Shown: piece after piece, positions 37,310 through 49,547 of the stretch
Layout of the letters: each line of letters begins with the position of its first letter
Position numbering within the stretch: position 1 is the stretch's first letter
Source of the DNA: Torymus aiolomorphi
Lineage: Eukaryota > Arthropoda > Insecta > Hymenoptera > Torymidae
Length of the DNA: 64,000 nucleotides
Reading direction: 5' to 3'
Assembly (NCBI GenBank): GCA_036365515.1
Contig: CM070877.1
Span: 14,204,601-14,268,600, forward strand
Notes under the pieces: generated by a model
The model's database searches: none
What the model saw: the letters and a program-made list of their open reading frames with translations, nothing else
Told to the model about the DNA's origin: nothing
Program-made: the position numbers and the translations under genes

Positions 37310-37830
37310 TATTATACCTCGCGCAAAGCGATACTAATTAAACAATATAGTAACGCACCATCAATACCCGACCACGACCACATTCATTATTAATACGCAC
37401 TAAACCCCCCCCCCCCTTGCTACGGGAAACAAAAAAAAAATTCACGTTATCATCCCGAAAAAAAGACAATTAAACGCGACGCTAGATGGCTACTGCATTA
37501 TAGCGCACCCTCTCTCTCTCTCTTTCTCGTCTTGGCGGCGGAAAATTTTCAACAGGTTCCTACTCGACCTCCGCGTGTATTGCGCGCGCTCGCGCACGAG
37601 AGTGGCGGCGAAAAATAGCCCGAGGTTCCTCTGTCACTCCGGTGTTTAATTGTCGAGAATGCAATTAAGTGTAGTGGCTGTAATGTTATTTTCGGGCCGC
37701 CCTGTAATGCGCTTTCCGAGTTGTGTGAGCGGGTGAGTAAGTAAGGAGGTTTCGGAAAGTAACGCTTTTGCAGATTCCTCTGGTGTTAAAGTTTTAAGGA
37801 GCTAACGACCGAGTGTACCGTGAGTGTACG
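37310..37830. other. Skew-switch CpG island 24
   Basis: Left shoulder with a run of 12 C (37405-37416), core 37530-37640, G-rich 37680-37830. It contains CGCTAGATGGC at 37480. The linker 36900-37310 is A+T-rich. Confidence 0.65.
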
Positions 37831-37929
37831 GTTTAGTAGATTAAATCATTTTTCTCAAAATTGACGAAAAGTAAAAAAAAAAGAAACTTTATATAGTTAT
37901 ACCATTCGACATTTCGAAAAAAATCAACC

Positions 37930-38252
37930 CTTTTCAGGCCACAATAACGTCCGAGTCTAATATGCACCCGCTATTCCACTCCTCGGCAGCTGCTTACAAA
38001 GCACTCGTTCCAGCCGCAATAATAATCGTAATATTCCCTCTCTCTCCACACATCCCCTAATATCCCTCGCCCTTACAAACACCTCTATATTTTCATAGAC
38101 TCCCGTCCCTCGCGACCCAGCCACACGAACCGCCACCCCCGCGAGCTCGCGTCAGCGGCGAATCACCAACCTGTTACTTTGCTCCTCTCCTCTTCTTACT
38201 CCTCCTCTCTTTCTCACGTCCCGCGAACAACCTCACTATCCATCCGCGCCAA

Positions 38253-38284
<32 letters not shown>

Positions 38285-38740
38285 CTTATATATATGTATG
38301 TATCACACTGTGGTATATATCTCCTTTACAACTGTCCTCCTGCGCAATATATAGCTATATACTGCTGCTCGACCGCGAGCGAGCGAGCGTCGCGTGTTGT
38401 TAACGGGTGTGCTGCCCGGCTTGCACTGCCCGGGCGCCCCCACCAGCAGCTGCGACGGCGACGCGCGCGCGCTCCCCGGCGGCAAAGCAGCGCACGGAGC
38501 TCGCGCCCCCACCATCCCCCTCCGACGAGCTCTCTCGCGTATATGTATATATATATACGCATGCGAGTGGGTGCGCGCGTGCGAGAAGTTAAATTTGAGG
38601 GGGGCGAGGCGAGAGAGTTTGCCTGTGGGGAGGATGTAGTTTTTGAATTGTTGTTGGTTATTGGGGGGAGGTGATGCGGCTGGTCTGATTGGGTGGAGAG
38701 AGGTGATGAATGGGAGGAAAATTTGTTAGCTTTTTCGTTT
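37930..38740. other. Skew-switch CpG island 25, the most GC-rich
   Basis: C-rich 37980-38330 with a CT run at about 38250-38284. The very GC-rich core is 38380-38540 and the G-rich shoulder 38590-38720. Five overlapping frames (60-141 codons) on both strands cover the core; none has a recognisable domain, so none is called. Confidence 0.7.
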
Positions 38741-39519
38741 TTTAAAGGCAAGGATTTTTAATACATTCGCTATGCTGAGAGATTCATATTATATGATTTA
38801 TGCCATACTTCCAACTTTGATATTACGGTTATTGTGATGGTTACGGAAAAGATCATCTCGAATTGTTGTTTCTTTGTCCTATGATCGTGACATCTATAAA
38901 AAGAAAAGAGAAATATAGTTTATAGAACTTTCACTGTTTCTATATATATTTTTACTCGAACAAAAGAAAGTTTTTGACAGTGAAAGTATAAAATTTCTTT
39001 TATTTACTCATCTATTAAATCTAGTAGAACCTAGCTATTTCGTTAAATATTAAAATGTCATTTTTCTCAGAATTTTCAGCGGATAGTTATTAATAAACAA
39101 TGTAAACCATAACAATTTCATTTAAAACCAAGGTAATTTGGTCGATAATTCGTATTTACTATACAAACTTTATACTGTTAATCGTAATTTCGAACAAGCT
39201 TTCGATACTCGTTAAATCTCCCATTACAACTTTGACACTAAAAGTAAGTTATATTGCGAACTTCTTTTTATGACCCGCGAATTTGAACTACTGTTACATG
39301 CACATGCATTTGCCGTTGGATTCGTATAAACTAAACCGTTAACAAAACGCAAAACGTACCTTTTAATGTCATCATAGTACCATAAAAAATGTTTACCGTC
39401 AGCATACTTGAGATTTGCAAAAACCACTTCAAGTGTACAATACTAAACGAACTATAAAGTACATTAAAACTTTTACGCAGTTAAAATCGTGTCATACTCT
39501 TTCAACTCACTCAACGCTA
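38741..39519. other. A+T-rich linker, no gene seen
   Basis: No coding, RNA or repeat signal recognised. Confidence 0.5.
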
Positions 39520-39990
39520 CAAACTAATTAAAAACATATAATCCAATCCCAAATTTAATAATCGCACCTATCCACTATACATTCTCGAAAGCCCCTACAA
39601 ATAAACATCCGCCGCCTTCTCCCAAACTAGAATCTGCGCAAGCCACCTGAGCATCGTTAGCTCACAGGTGCGCGCAACGTTCTCTCCAGCCTCCGCCTCC
39701 TCGCTGTCGCTTTCCCCGGCAATCTCTTTCTTCTCGTCGCGCGCTTTGTTTGTTTTTTGCCGCGATGAGCTTTGATTTCCATCGTCGTGCCCCGTAGGGT
39801 TTCGTTTTGTCGTGAGTAGCGTTGCTTGATGCTTTAGTCCGGGAAGTTGAGGATGTGGAAGACGGGTTTTGTTGCCTCGGTAGGCTGACGGATGATTATT
39901 TTGCCATTGTTTTTCGGTGGTTACTTGGCGTTTATAATGAGCGAGGTTGGATGGTTTTGATGCTGCAAAAATGTTACTGGCTAATTGAGA
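39520..39990. other. Skew-switch CpG island 26
   Basis: C-rich 39540-39730, core 39640-39760, G/T-rich 39780-39970. It has CACCTGAGC and GCTCACAGGTG around 39642-39670 as an E-box-containing inverted pair. Confidence 0.65.
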
Positions 39991-41039
39991 CAGGAATTTT
40001 CCAGTTTTAAAAGAAAATGTTTATTATCTTATGAATGGAAATAAATGTTTTTTGTGAAACAAATAAAAACGTAAAATTTTTTATCAACACGATAAAACAC
40101 AATGTTTCAATCATTTTATAAGTTGATGTTAAAGTCTGCAAAAAGAGTTTTTTTAATGGTGCATTTATAATTATGTTCTTTAATTTGTCCTGGTAAAACA
40201 TGACATATTGTGAGGGTGATTTGAAAAAAGCTGTGCGCCGGGCCATTTAAGGATCCCATCAGAATAATTGCAATTCTTTGTACCTATCGACAATCAAACA
40301 AAAAGAAGACTAGATACCGATGACGACTCTCTACTTTTATTTATAATATATTGCCTACGAGACTCCTCAATTAGATGTACGCTGCACTTAAATATTTTGA
40401 TAACCATTCTAATCAGTAAAGCCTTGGTCGAATTTCCGCACTTTAATATTTTTCAGACTATAAATAAATATTCTAGGGAAAAAGTCCATCGTACTTATAA
40501 TACGCGTATACGAATGAGAAATTGACTAAATCGAGTATTACGCATGCAATATAATCAGGTATAAAAGTCCCAAAAGACGGAAATAGAGGTATAGCTTTGT
40601 AACTCAGATAATATCTCGAAACTTTGTCAGAAATTTGAGAGTCAAGAATTTCTTTGTTTTTTTTTCTTGTTGGAAACCAAACATATGACGAAAAACGGTA
40701 TCACTAAAAATTACAAAATAATAATCAACAACTCTGAAAAATAACAACAAATTTAAATAAAGAACTACAAATGCACATACAAAAAATTTATGTTACTGAT
40801 TTCACTGTATAAGATAGATTCTAAAAATTAATTATATAAAGGAAATAATTTTAAGTGGAAGTATTTTTAATTAAAAAAATTTTTTTAACCGAGACAGCGT
40901 TAATGACCAAGTTTAAGTATTATTAATTAAAATATTAAAGAAATTTAATCTTACCAATCACTCAATAATTAGAGTATTTTATATTTTTAATTTTCTCCAC
41001 TACAGAAAATAATATTTTTTTCTATACAGTTAAACAAAT
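39991..41039. other. A+T-rich linker, no gene seen
   Basis: Over 1 kb of A+T-rich DNA; the 79- and 85-codon frames have no recognisable features. Confidence 0.5.
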
Positions 41040-41480
41040 AATCCCGAGCGTAATTCTAGGAAACAGCGCACGGTACACGTATACCTACACAATCGAAATC
41101 CATTAAATCTTAATTTGAAGCAGCGCACTTGAATTAAAAAGAAAATAATTCAACCCGACTAATCCTGAATTCCATTCGCCTCGCCGGCAAAAAACGCATA
41201 CTAATTTGCCATTCTCTCGCGCGGCGGACGCGAGGGAGTTCGATCGCGAATCCCTATTATTTTTATTTCGAGAGGCGCGGCGCGGAGGCAAAAAAAGTCA
41301 GCTTATTAAATATAAAATAAAGCGTGGAAAAAGAAAGAAGCGCGAGAATAAGAGAGGGAGCAGGAAGGAGAGAGAAAAAGGAAGAGTAGCTGAAAGCTTT
41401 TTTCATCGCGCGCTAGCTGCCGAGATAAGTTTCCGGTGCCACGCGGCTATTTCCATCGGGGTTTGAGGCGAAATTCACAG
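41040..41480. other. Skew-switch CpG island 27
   Basis: CpG core 41180-41290, flanked on the right by G/A-rich sequence (41310-41470). The left shoulder is moderately C-biased. Confidence 0.55.
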
Positions 41481-41849
41481 GCAAATAATGGAGACTACTT
41501 TTCAGCGAGCGTAAAATCTGTTGTATGAATAATGAATAAAAGTTTGGGAAATGATAGAAAATTAGATTAAATTTTAATCGCGAGAGATTTGAAATTACGA
41601 AAATGGTTCTCATTGGACAAGAACCATTAATAGTTCATTCTGCATCACTAGGAGGTAATTTATATATAGTATTTAAAAATACGAAAAGTAGTAAATCAGA
41701 CAAATATATAGAAAGTCAGTGTATCGCAATTATCAAAACGACAATTAAAATGGTTTTGATGTAGAAAGCGATAAAAGTATTCGAAAACTTTTCATGTAAA
41801 AACTATTCATGTACCGAAAATTAGGCACAATAGAATAATTTTCCTTTAC

Positions 41850-42170
41850 CACAAAATTGCAATACACCCGAAAAATCCATCACGCGAGCAAACATACCAT
41901 AATACACATTCATAATTCAGTTGGCTATAATCGCTTCTCCGTGGCAGCCTCGGCCAGTTCGCTGGAAACGCGTGCATTTTTAATTAAATCAGCCCATTCG
42001 TCAAAGTAATTGCCGTGTACAAGTAATACGCGCGTGCAAATATCCGTTTCGAGCTTTTCGCCCTTGTTTTTTTATCTCGGCACGTACACGTTCGCGTGAG
42101 CGCGAGCGATCTTGCACGGCCGCGCTTGTACTCGACAAAAGTGCTAAATGGAAAAGTGTGTTGCGAAACG
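41850..42170. other. Skew-switch CpG island 28 (short)
   Basis: C-rich 41850-41960, CpG core 42020-42130, little G shoulder. The linkers 41480-41850 and 42170-42560 are A+T-rich. Confidence 0.45.
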
Positions 42171-42559
42171 GTTGAATTTAAATAAATTTTTTTGTTTTGT
42201 CAAAAAAAAAGTCTCGTTTCCTGTCGGATTATCCTTATCTCGAGCAATTTAAAGTGTTAAAAAACGCTTGAGCAGTGGGATGGTCAATCAAAATATTATT
42301 TGATGGGTTAATTGGAGAAAATCAGAATAAATTTATGAATAATTCATGTACAAATTAGAGTTCAGCGTTATTTAGATAAAGATCGCTTATAAATTATAAT
42401 TTATTAAAAAACTGTAAAATGTTTTCTATCAAGTAAGATTACAAAATATATTATATACTGCTATTATTGATATCAAATGTGCACCATTAAAAAAAAATCG
42501 TAGAAAAAAATACTTTAGAAACTATTTAGCAATCCTTACACGAATTAAACTCTATACAG

Positions 42560-42960
42560 TATCTGCGATTTCTATTAAGCACCCAATCCCAACAGCACCC
42601 TAACCATATTACCAGGACGCAACAGGATCAACTCGACTGTGTCTATTAATATCGCGATATCACAACGCAGAGCTGAAACTTCGGGATTGGCTCATGTGCA
42701 GTTACCGATCGTCCCGCGTGAGTCGAACCAAAATCGAAACTGCTGACGCGGCCGTCTTGGCACTTCGTCCGACAGTTTCGTAACCGATTTAGAGGGTCTG
42801 TCGATGCGCCCCCGGGGCTTCGAGGTTTTCGGGCAAATAGGCCGTTTCATCCACGAAAAGTTGTTGATGGTGTTGAATGGATATACCGGGTGATTGTTCT
42901 TCAGAGAAGCAGTTGCTTTTATTGCATGTCTTAATGGTCTGGTGTGATTCTCAGTGTAAA
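42560..42960. other. GC-rich island 29, ambiguous
   Basis: C-biased 42570-42640 and G/T-biased 42780-42950. The 90-codon minus frame (42692-42964) is basic and proline-rich with no recognisable domain. It could be a chance frame or an exon; I cannot decide. Confidence 0.35.
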
Positions 42961-44116
42961 TCATAAATATTTTGTTCGTAGGTATTTATTATTCAGAAGG
43001 ATTAATACATAGATACTTATAAGACATTTAGTTGATAAAATTCGATTTATATTTTTGTTAATTTTGTACTCTGCGACTGAATGCGCTCGCTTATATACAG
43101 AGACGCGCTCCCGTCTATTGCTCGTGCAGCTGGCACGATCTTCTTTTATAGTGGTAAAGTAGATTTAAATAACATTTATTTATCTATAATAAAGAAAAAG
43201 TAAATTGTAAAATAATATAAATATTAATATTATTATGAATATACTAAAAAGTCTGCCAAATGACAAGTGGATCTCTGGACCTATTAAACCGATTTCGACC
43301 TGATGGGATTTATCCTTTTTGTTTTTGATTAATCGGGAAAAATATTGCTCTATTGTCAAATTTGATTTTTAATTGTTTTAAAGTGATTTTTTTATTTAAG
43401 CAGGATAAAGTTCTTTATTATTTAAAACAAATTTGTGTTGATAGCTGTAGTGGTAGTCCTTAGTTATTCATGAAAAAGTGATTTTTTTGTATATCTCAAA
43501 AGTACAAAGAGATATCGTAATAAATTTTGTTATTAGACAGCTTACGTAGAAATTTATAGCATGTCGCATAAGAATTTTACAACGAATCCCTAAACGATTT
43601 TCGTGTAAGAATGTTGTCGTTGGATTTAAAAATTAAAATATATATTATATCAGTAAAGTTCGAGGGAAAAACTTGCCAATAAATTAGAAGCGATTTTTTA
43701 ATCACATATTATTATTGATTAATTTTAAGGTGCATATAATACATATAATCATTTGTTGCTCACTTCTAACCTGTTAATAACTTAAAACCTATAAGGTAGT
43801 TGTTATCCAGTGTACTTTATGCCTGACGTTTGATTATCCAAACTATATTATTCTATGATTGTTATTTCTCTTGCTGACCTCCCGACTGTTGTTATAACGA
43901 TGGTAGTAATTACTACCGACCCGTTTGACACGAACAGGTGAATTAAGTCGATCACGTTTAAAAGCATTTTTTTTCAAGCACCATCGTTACCCGTTTGTAA
44001 AAATAGAAGCTATGAGAATATAAACAACCGCAAGGTAAAACAAATAAATAATTTCGTATTTTTATGGATACGTTTGCAAACATAACTTACGACTAGTTGA
44101 TTGATTGTTTTTTTTT
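42961..44116. other. A+T-rich DNA with a perfect 16-bp palindrome
   Basis: GGTAGTAATTACTACC lies at about 43902-43917. Otherwise A+T-rich DNA without a recognised gene. Confidence 0.5.
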
Positions 44117-44236
44117 GCTTCCTCCTAGAGGAAGCTTTGTGATAGTAAATTTTTGAGTTGTTGTAAAAACATGTTATAATTGTGTTCCGAGGTCTTAGGA
44201 ATCAAAATACATGGTTTTTGAAAAATGTCTGTATGG

Positions 44237-44273
<37 letters not shown>

Positions 44274-45680
44274 CCTGGATCTCAGCTTCTACTAGGTCGA
44301 TTTTGACCGGATAGGTCTCATTTTTTTTGTTTTTTTTTGCGTGATGGTGAGTCAAAAATCCGTTTTTTGATTGGGGCGATCCGTTTTTGTTTCTTTTCAA
44401 ATTTTCGATTTTCTCAAAACTCTTTTTTGATTTTTTTTAATGATAGGATCGAGTTATTCGAATCTGATGGGTAGCGTTCGAAAGAGAATTAAAATACCTA
44501 TATTTTCTAAAAAAAAAAAAAAGTTTCTAGCTATCACGGTTCTTTTGTTATTAAGAAAAACGTGTTTTTTATTTAGAAGCTTATAACTCCTAAACTTAAC
44601 GGTCAATTTTTTTGAGAAAAATCGTGATAATACAGAATATAAATAGCTATAATCTGTTAAAATTTGAATACATTCTGTAGGCTAGATTTTGAGTAAAAAA
44701 TTGAAAAATGAAAAAAATCAGTTTTTTATGTCCAACGATTACAAGAGTAAAATTGACTTAATGGCTTCAAAATTCCTTTTAGAGGTAGATTTTTTATAGT
44801 TCTCGGTCGAGTTCTTTGGGCAAAATGATTGGTCGATAAATTTCAGAGATATTTGAGGTAAAAAATTTTTTGACATTTTTTTAAAATCGTAATTTCTCGA
44901 GAACGGCTCTGTGTATCTGAATGGGGTGGGTACCATTCGAAAGAGAATTAAAATACCTATATTTTCTAAAAAAATTAATTTTCTATCTATCCCGGTTCTT
45001 TAGTTATCATCAAAAACAAAAACGTGTTTTTTTTTTTAACTCGTAATCCATTTTATGCGTTTTTGAACCTAAAAAGCAAGGCTAAATTCATTTTCGCGAT
45101 TTTACATAATTTTAGAGCAGAGGGAGAGAATGAATTTCTTTACACGATAGGTAAAAAAAGTCACTTTTTAAAACATATTTTTATGTAGGAAAACGTAGAA
45201 AATCATTCATGTGTTACAAAAAATAATTTAATCTCTAAATTAAAAAAGATTTACATTTTATTTTTAAAAAACGCGCAGTGATATCTACCGCTAGGTGGTG
45301 TGGAATGAGAAAACGTCATTGAGTAGGCATTCGATGATTTTTTTTAATTTTTAAAAACCAACCAACAAAATGAATTAAAATGTTTAAAAATTATATCTAT
45401 TATAATCTATTATAATTATGAATTATGCATTATGAATGCATTATATTCTGCATTATTATAATTTATTTGTGAGTTATGAACTTTTTTAAAAAAACACGTT
45501 TTTGTTAATAACAAAAGAACAATGATAAATATAAATTTTTTTTTCTTAAAAAATATGAATTATGAAATTTAAAAAAAAACACGTTTTTGTTAATAACAAA
45601 ACAACCGTGATAGCTATTTGTTTTATTATAAAATATAGATATTTTACTTCTATTTCAAATGATAACTTTATTTATCAGCT
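44117..45680. repeat. Dispersed hairpin-headed repeat, copy 1
   Basis: Starts with the hairpin GCTTCCTCCTAGAGGAAGC, followed by CTTTGTGATAGTAA. It has a GT microsatellite at about 44238-44270, and then a GATCTCAGCTTCTACT motif. Copy 2 (49406-50195) aligns over about 800 bp. A block containing AAAATACCTATATTTTCTAA and ending AAAACGTG is present at about 44485-44565, repeated directly at 44943-45030 and inverted at about 45500-45660. No protein is encoded; the class is unknown. Confidence 0.8.
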
Positions 45681-46200
45681 CAAAATTTATATAAATTTGA
45701 TATAAATAAATAATAAATAAATAAATAAATTTAAAAATTAACAATTTTTAATATTCATATATGAATTTTAATTATAATTATGCAATAAATTTTTTAAAAA
45801 ATTACAAATTTTGTTATAAAAATTAATTAAAGGAATCAACAAATTACGGTTGAGGAAGCTACGTGCCAATGAATTGGCAGCGGTTTTTTACTAGTATTTA
45901 TTTGATTTCTTTAAAAAAATCATAAATATTATTTTATAGATTATACAGAAAAAACTTCTATACTTGCCTTATTTTGTACTTTCGTAGAAAGTTTTATTAA
46001 AAATATTATTATTTGTACAGTTATGAAAAAAATTATTACCATTTGTAGAGAGTGCTTATTGAATAGACGAGATTAGAATGAATAAAAAAACTAGACAAAT
46101 TGTGTTATTAGAATATACTTAAAATTTAGTTTTTTAAAGAAAAGAACGTGTTGATTGTTTTGAAAAAATATTTAAGCTCTCATTAAAGTTTTTGTTACAG
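45681..46200. other. A+T-rich DNA, no gene seen
   Basis: Simple A+T-rich sequence, including AAATAAATAAAT runs near 45705-45730. Confidence 0.5.
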
Positions 46201-46210
46201 AGTTTGACGG

Positions 46211-46345
46211 ATATTGAGAGAGAAGGAGAGGCGGAGAGAGAGAGAGAGAGGAGAGAGGGGAGAAAGAGAGGGAGGGAGCGAGAAGGGGAAAAAGAAAGGG
46301 AAGGAGAAAGAGAGGGCGAGAGGGAGATAGAGAGGGAGAGAGAGA
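46211..46345. repeat. Degenerate (GA)n/(GAGAGG)n tract
   Basis: Purine-only low-complexity tract. The 94- to 96-codon frames on both strands translate it and are rejected as genes. Confidence 0.9.
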
Positions 46346-46683
46346 CTAATACTTGCCTTAGTTTAAACTTTTGTAAAATGTTTTTATTACTTTCTTTCAA
46401 AAGCAAATCTATATCATTTTTCATTGCAGTAAATAGATGTGGTAGCTCAAGATATGAATATAATAAACTGGTTTAGGCTCCGTAACTAATTCAGCAAAAT
46501 TCATTACTATCATTACACTTTTTGACCCAATTTGAAATTCAACAGGGTCAATATATATGTGCGACCTAGTATAGCCGACGGTGCGACTCTACGAGGGCAT
46601 CTAGCGGAGAGGGCAGGAAGGTAAAGTGGAAGAGAGGTTAGGTGTGAGAGAGGTCGGTAAGGTAGGTAGTGTAGTTTCGTCCC

Positions 46684-46726
46684 GGGTTACCATCGTGGAC
46701 TCTTCAGTAAGGCTTGATGGTAACCC
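46684..46726. repeat. Perfect 11-bp stem hairpin
   Basis: GGGTTACCATC pairs with GATGGTAACCC across a 21-base loop. Confidence 0.8.
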
Positions 46727-46750
46727 TGCCTTAGACTGGGGGGCATTAAA

Positions 46751-47112
46751 ATTTAAATTTCGGTGTCCGCCATCTTGGATCCGCCATCTTGAATTTTGCA
46801 AATCTGATATCAGATTCGTAATCAGCGACCCCGAAAACCCCTGAGTAATAATTTTCATCGGTATTCTCGAAGATTTAAATTTTGGTGTCCGCCATCTTGG
46901 ATCCGCTATTTTGAATTTTGCAAATCTGACATCAGATTCGTAATCAGCGACCCCAAAAACCTCTGATTAAACATTTTTAGCCTCAAATACACTATTTTTA
47001 ATTTTTTCGTCCGCCATCTTTTGTCCGCCATCTTGGATTTGAAAAAATCAAAATTCTGATGGCATATTCGTACTCAGCGACCCCAAAAACCTCCGAGTAA
47101 GAAATTTCAGGT
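46751..47112 (+). repeat. Three tandem ~121-bp units with GCCATCTTGG
   Basis: Units begin near 46751, 46872 and 46996. Each has TCCGCCATCTTGGAT-type sequence, CAGATTCGTAATCAGCGACC and an AAAACC-CTGAGTAA tail; unit 3 is the most diverged. A related pair in the opposite orientation lies at 57995-58210. Confidence 0.85.
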
Positions 47113-47458
47113 CAAAATAGTGAATAGAAAAATGTGTGCTTCAAAGGGTTAAATATGACTTATGATTTATTTATACATTCTTATGGTATTCAAGAAACAA
47201 ATTTTCAATCTTTGACGGCTTGCATGAATTTGAATGGAATCAGCCATAATAATTGGTATGGGTACAAGTCAAGAGGGTATAAAACAATAACGTGATATTT
47301 ATTTTCTCTTAATAATAAAATTTATTTAAACTCAAGTATTTACATATTATTTACAATAAATCATACAACTTTACATTTTATTATAAATAAAATTATAAAC
47401 AAATTTTATTTATTGTGAATACAATCAGTACATAATTAAAAAATATACACCATGATCT

Positions 47459-47490
<32 letters not shown>

Positions 47491-47842
47491 TGTTATACGT
47501 TACACATGCCTCTCTATATCGAGATTGTTCTTACTGAGTGACTAACGCGTGAGGAAATGAGGATGCACAAGAGTTAATTTCATGAAACTCCAACTATTAG
47601 AAACACTCGTATTTGTTTCGTGTCTGGATCCGAAATGCTGCTTTTTCATATAGCCATCTTCAAGCCAATCGACGCGGCTGCTTACCGCCGATCATCGGAG
47701 AATCATTATTCTTTTCCCACTCTCGCGAGTCATTTACGTCGCCAGACGACGAAGTGCGGAGCTTCAGTGTACGTACTCTTGTGATCACTACAGGGATGGC
47801 AATTCCCGCTTTCTTCATATATACATTGGGCACATGTACTCA
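47113..47842. other. 3' flank of the F-box gene, with (CAA)n
   Basis: A CAA microsatellite lies at about 47459-47488. Minus-strand AATAAA candidates occur around 47405-47412 and 47300. A frame in a different phase from the F-box gene stays open on the minus strand from its stop to a TGA at 47730-47732. Confidence 0.5.
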
Positions 47843-48850
47843 TTACGAACAACTTATAAGGTTGGGTGCTCTTCGGAACAATATATCGAGTTCTTCACGT
47901 GGCATTTCATTTTTTGTCACTGATAAAACAAGCCTTCTCAGATCAGGCAGGCTAAACAGCGGCGCAATGATACTTTCGTTACATTGATAGTCCCAGGGAA
48001 AGACCAAGGTCAGACGCTCTAGTTTCCGACAATTCTCGGCAATATCAACTATCAACGTGGCCTCGAACTGCCCGCTTTCAGCTTGCATATTTAAGGATCG
48101 TAGATTTTTCAACTTGTATAAGTTTTGAAGGTAGCACGTGTCGTTCGGATAGGGATCGTAATTGAACTCGACGAGTGACTCAGCAAGTTTGTCCGCTAGC
48201 CCGTCGGTCAATGGGAATATTCTACACTGCGATATCTGCAGAAACTCCAGTTGACCAGGGTCAAGGTGATCGAAAACGCTCGGTTCGCACCAGAGGTGAG
48301 AATCAACCTGCAACCGACGCAGTCGCTTGTTCGTGCGGAACAGTTGTCTTAACTCGGCGCAATAACTGTCCGCGAAGGCATGGAAGCTCAACGCTTCGAG
48401 GTTACTGCCGATGGCTAACCAGTCCTTGCGATTCAAACTTAGGGTACCTAGGTGCAGACACTTTAGCTTGGGGCAGAGCCCAACTATCCATTCGATCGTA
48501 CCCGTTTTAAAATTCCAAGTACTGCACTGCGTAAAGTTGATCTCCTTAATGTAGGGTCCACGTCGTTGCAAGCTCTCCTCCAGCATGTTGGCGCTCTTCT
48601 CGTTGCTGTTGACTTGCTGGCATGGAAAGCCACCCATGTCATCGTCGATTATCAGACGCTTGGAGTAGAGGCACCAGTTAGCTTCGCTGATGCCACGCCA
48701 GCGTTTCCAGACGCTTTCAATGCGTATCCTGTCGATGCAGGGCAGTTTGTTGAAGATTATACCCAAACTGTCGTCGTCCAGGTCATTGATGGTGAACTCA
48801 CTGTTTGCCGCAGCAGCGCTGGATAAGGGGATATGTTTTTCGACTTCCAT
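47843..48850 (-). CDS. F-box/leucine-rich-repeat protein
   Basis: Encodes 335 residues if started at the Met at 48850 (MEVEKHIPL). An upstream in-frame Met at 49066 would add 72 residues, but it lies at the position expected for the transcription start and precedes low-conservation-looking sequence, so I prefer 48850. An F-box spans about residues 19-60 (DLDDDSLGIIFNKLPCIDRI then VWKRWR). About seven leucine-rich repeats follow to the C-terminus (LKCLHLGTLSL, LRRLQVDS, LRSLNMQAE, LERLTLVFPW, LRRLVLSV). Known F-box/LRR proteins are substrate receptors of SCF (Skp1-Cullin1) ubiquitin ligases. The F-box binds Skp1 and the LRRs bind the target; the target here is unknown. The whole domain set is in one exon. 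The C-terminus stops soon after the last repeat, and an alternative frame stays open downstream, so a frameshift truncation is possible. Confidence 0.85.
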   Translation of the reverse strand: MEVEKHIPLSSAAAANSEFTINDLDDDSLGIIFNKLPCIDRIRIESVWKRWRGISEANWCLYSKRLIIDDDMGGFPCQQVNSNEKSANMLEESLQRRGPYIKEINFTQCSTWNFKTGTIEWIVGLCPKLKCLHLGTLSLNRKDWLAIGSNLEALSFHAFADSYCAELRQLFRTNKRLRRLQVDSHLWCEPSVFDHLDPGQLEFLQISQCRIFPLTDGLADKLAESLVEFNYDPYPNDTCYLQNLYKLKNLRSLNMQAESGQFEATLIVDIAENCRKLERLTLVFPWDYQCNESIIAPLFSLPDLRRLVLSVTKNEMPREELDILFRRAPNLISCS

Positions 48851-49096
48851 GTTCAATATCTTTGAGTCTTCACGTTTAAAAGTAGAACAGAAATAACAGT
48901 TCAGGTCAAAACTTTGATCTGACGCGTCTAGTCTGAATTCCAAACCGAGAATGAGTAGTGCTCTTGTGTGTCTTAAAGTAGTATTCCGGCTGCAGTTTTC
49001 CCCAAAAGAGAGAGGGAGAGAGAGCGCGTATAAGGTATGCGACCCTAATGCGCTTTGAGTCGCCAATGGAGAAAGTTGTGGAGCGAATGCCGAGCC

Positions 49097-49104
49097 CTTA
49101 TATT
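49097..49104 (-). promoter_or_regulatory. TATA-like box upstream of the F-box gene
   Basis: The minus strand reads AATATAAGGG here. A start about 30 bases downstream (near 49068) would place the preferred Met about 215 bases into the transcript. Support is the motif and spacing only. Confidence 0.4.
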
Positions 49105-49405
49105 CTTTCCCGCCTCCCTTCTTCTCTTGCCCCGTTTCGTTCTCTTCTCTTAAGCCAGTCTACGAATGTAGACATAAATATTGTTAATGAATTTATGCAA
49201 AAATTTAGTATTCTACATTTAAGTAGCCCACCGGTAAACTGCAAACAGTCGGGCCCGCCAAGTATGTATGGGAGATCGGAGGGCCGCCCCTGCTAGAGCA
49301 ACTCTAGACTTCTCTTGCCCTCCCAAGATGCGTAATATTATAGAAAGTTCAAAATTGAGAAAGAATAATGAAAAATGGTGATGTGTTGGTAACTATGTAA
49401 TTTTT

Positions 49406-49509
49406 GCTTCCTCCTAGAGGAAGCTTTGTGATAGTAATTTTTTGAGTTGTTGTAAAAACATGTTATAATTTTCAAGGTGTTAGGAATCAAAATACATGAT
49501 TTTTGAAAA

Positions 49510-49547
<38 letters not shown>

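Noticed and set aside
38294..38751. Five overlapping frames in the most GC-rich island
   Set aside because: Stops are rare in GC-rich DNA; frames lie on both strands and in several phases, with no domain.
46134..46476. 94- to 96-codon frames on both strands
   Set aside because: They translate a purine-only tract.
47459..47488. CRISPR-like array
   Set aside because: The repetition is a (CAA)n microsatellite; no repeat-spacer structure was seen anywhere in the window.
48851..49066. N-terminal extension of the F-box protein by 72 residues
   Set aside because: A TATA-like box at 49097-49104 puts the transcription start about at this upstream Met, leaving no leader; the domain is complete without it.
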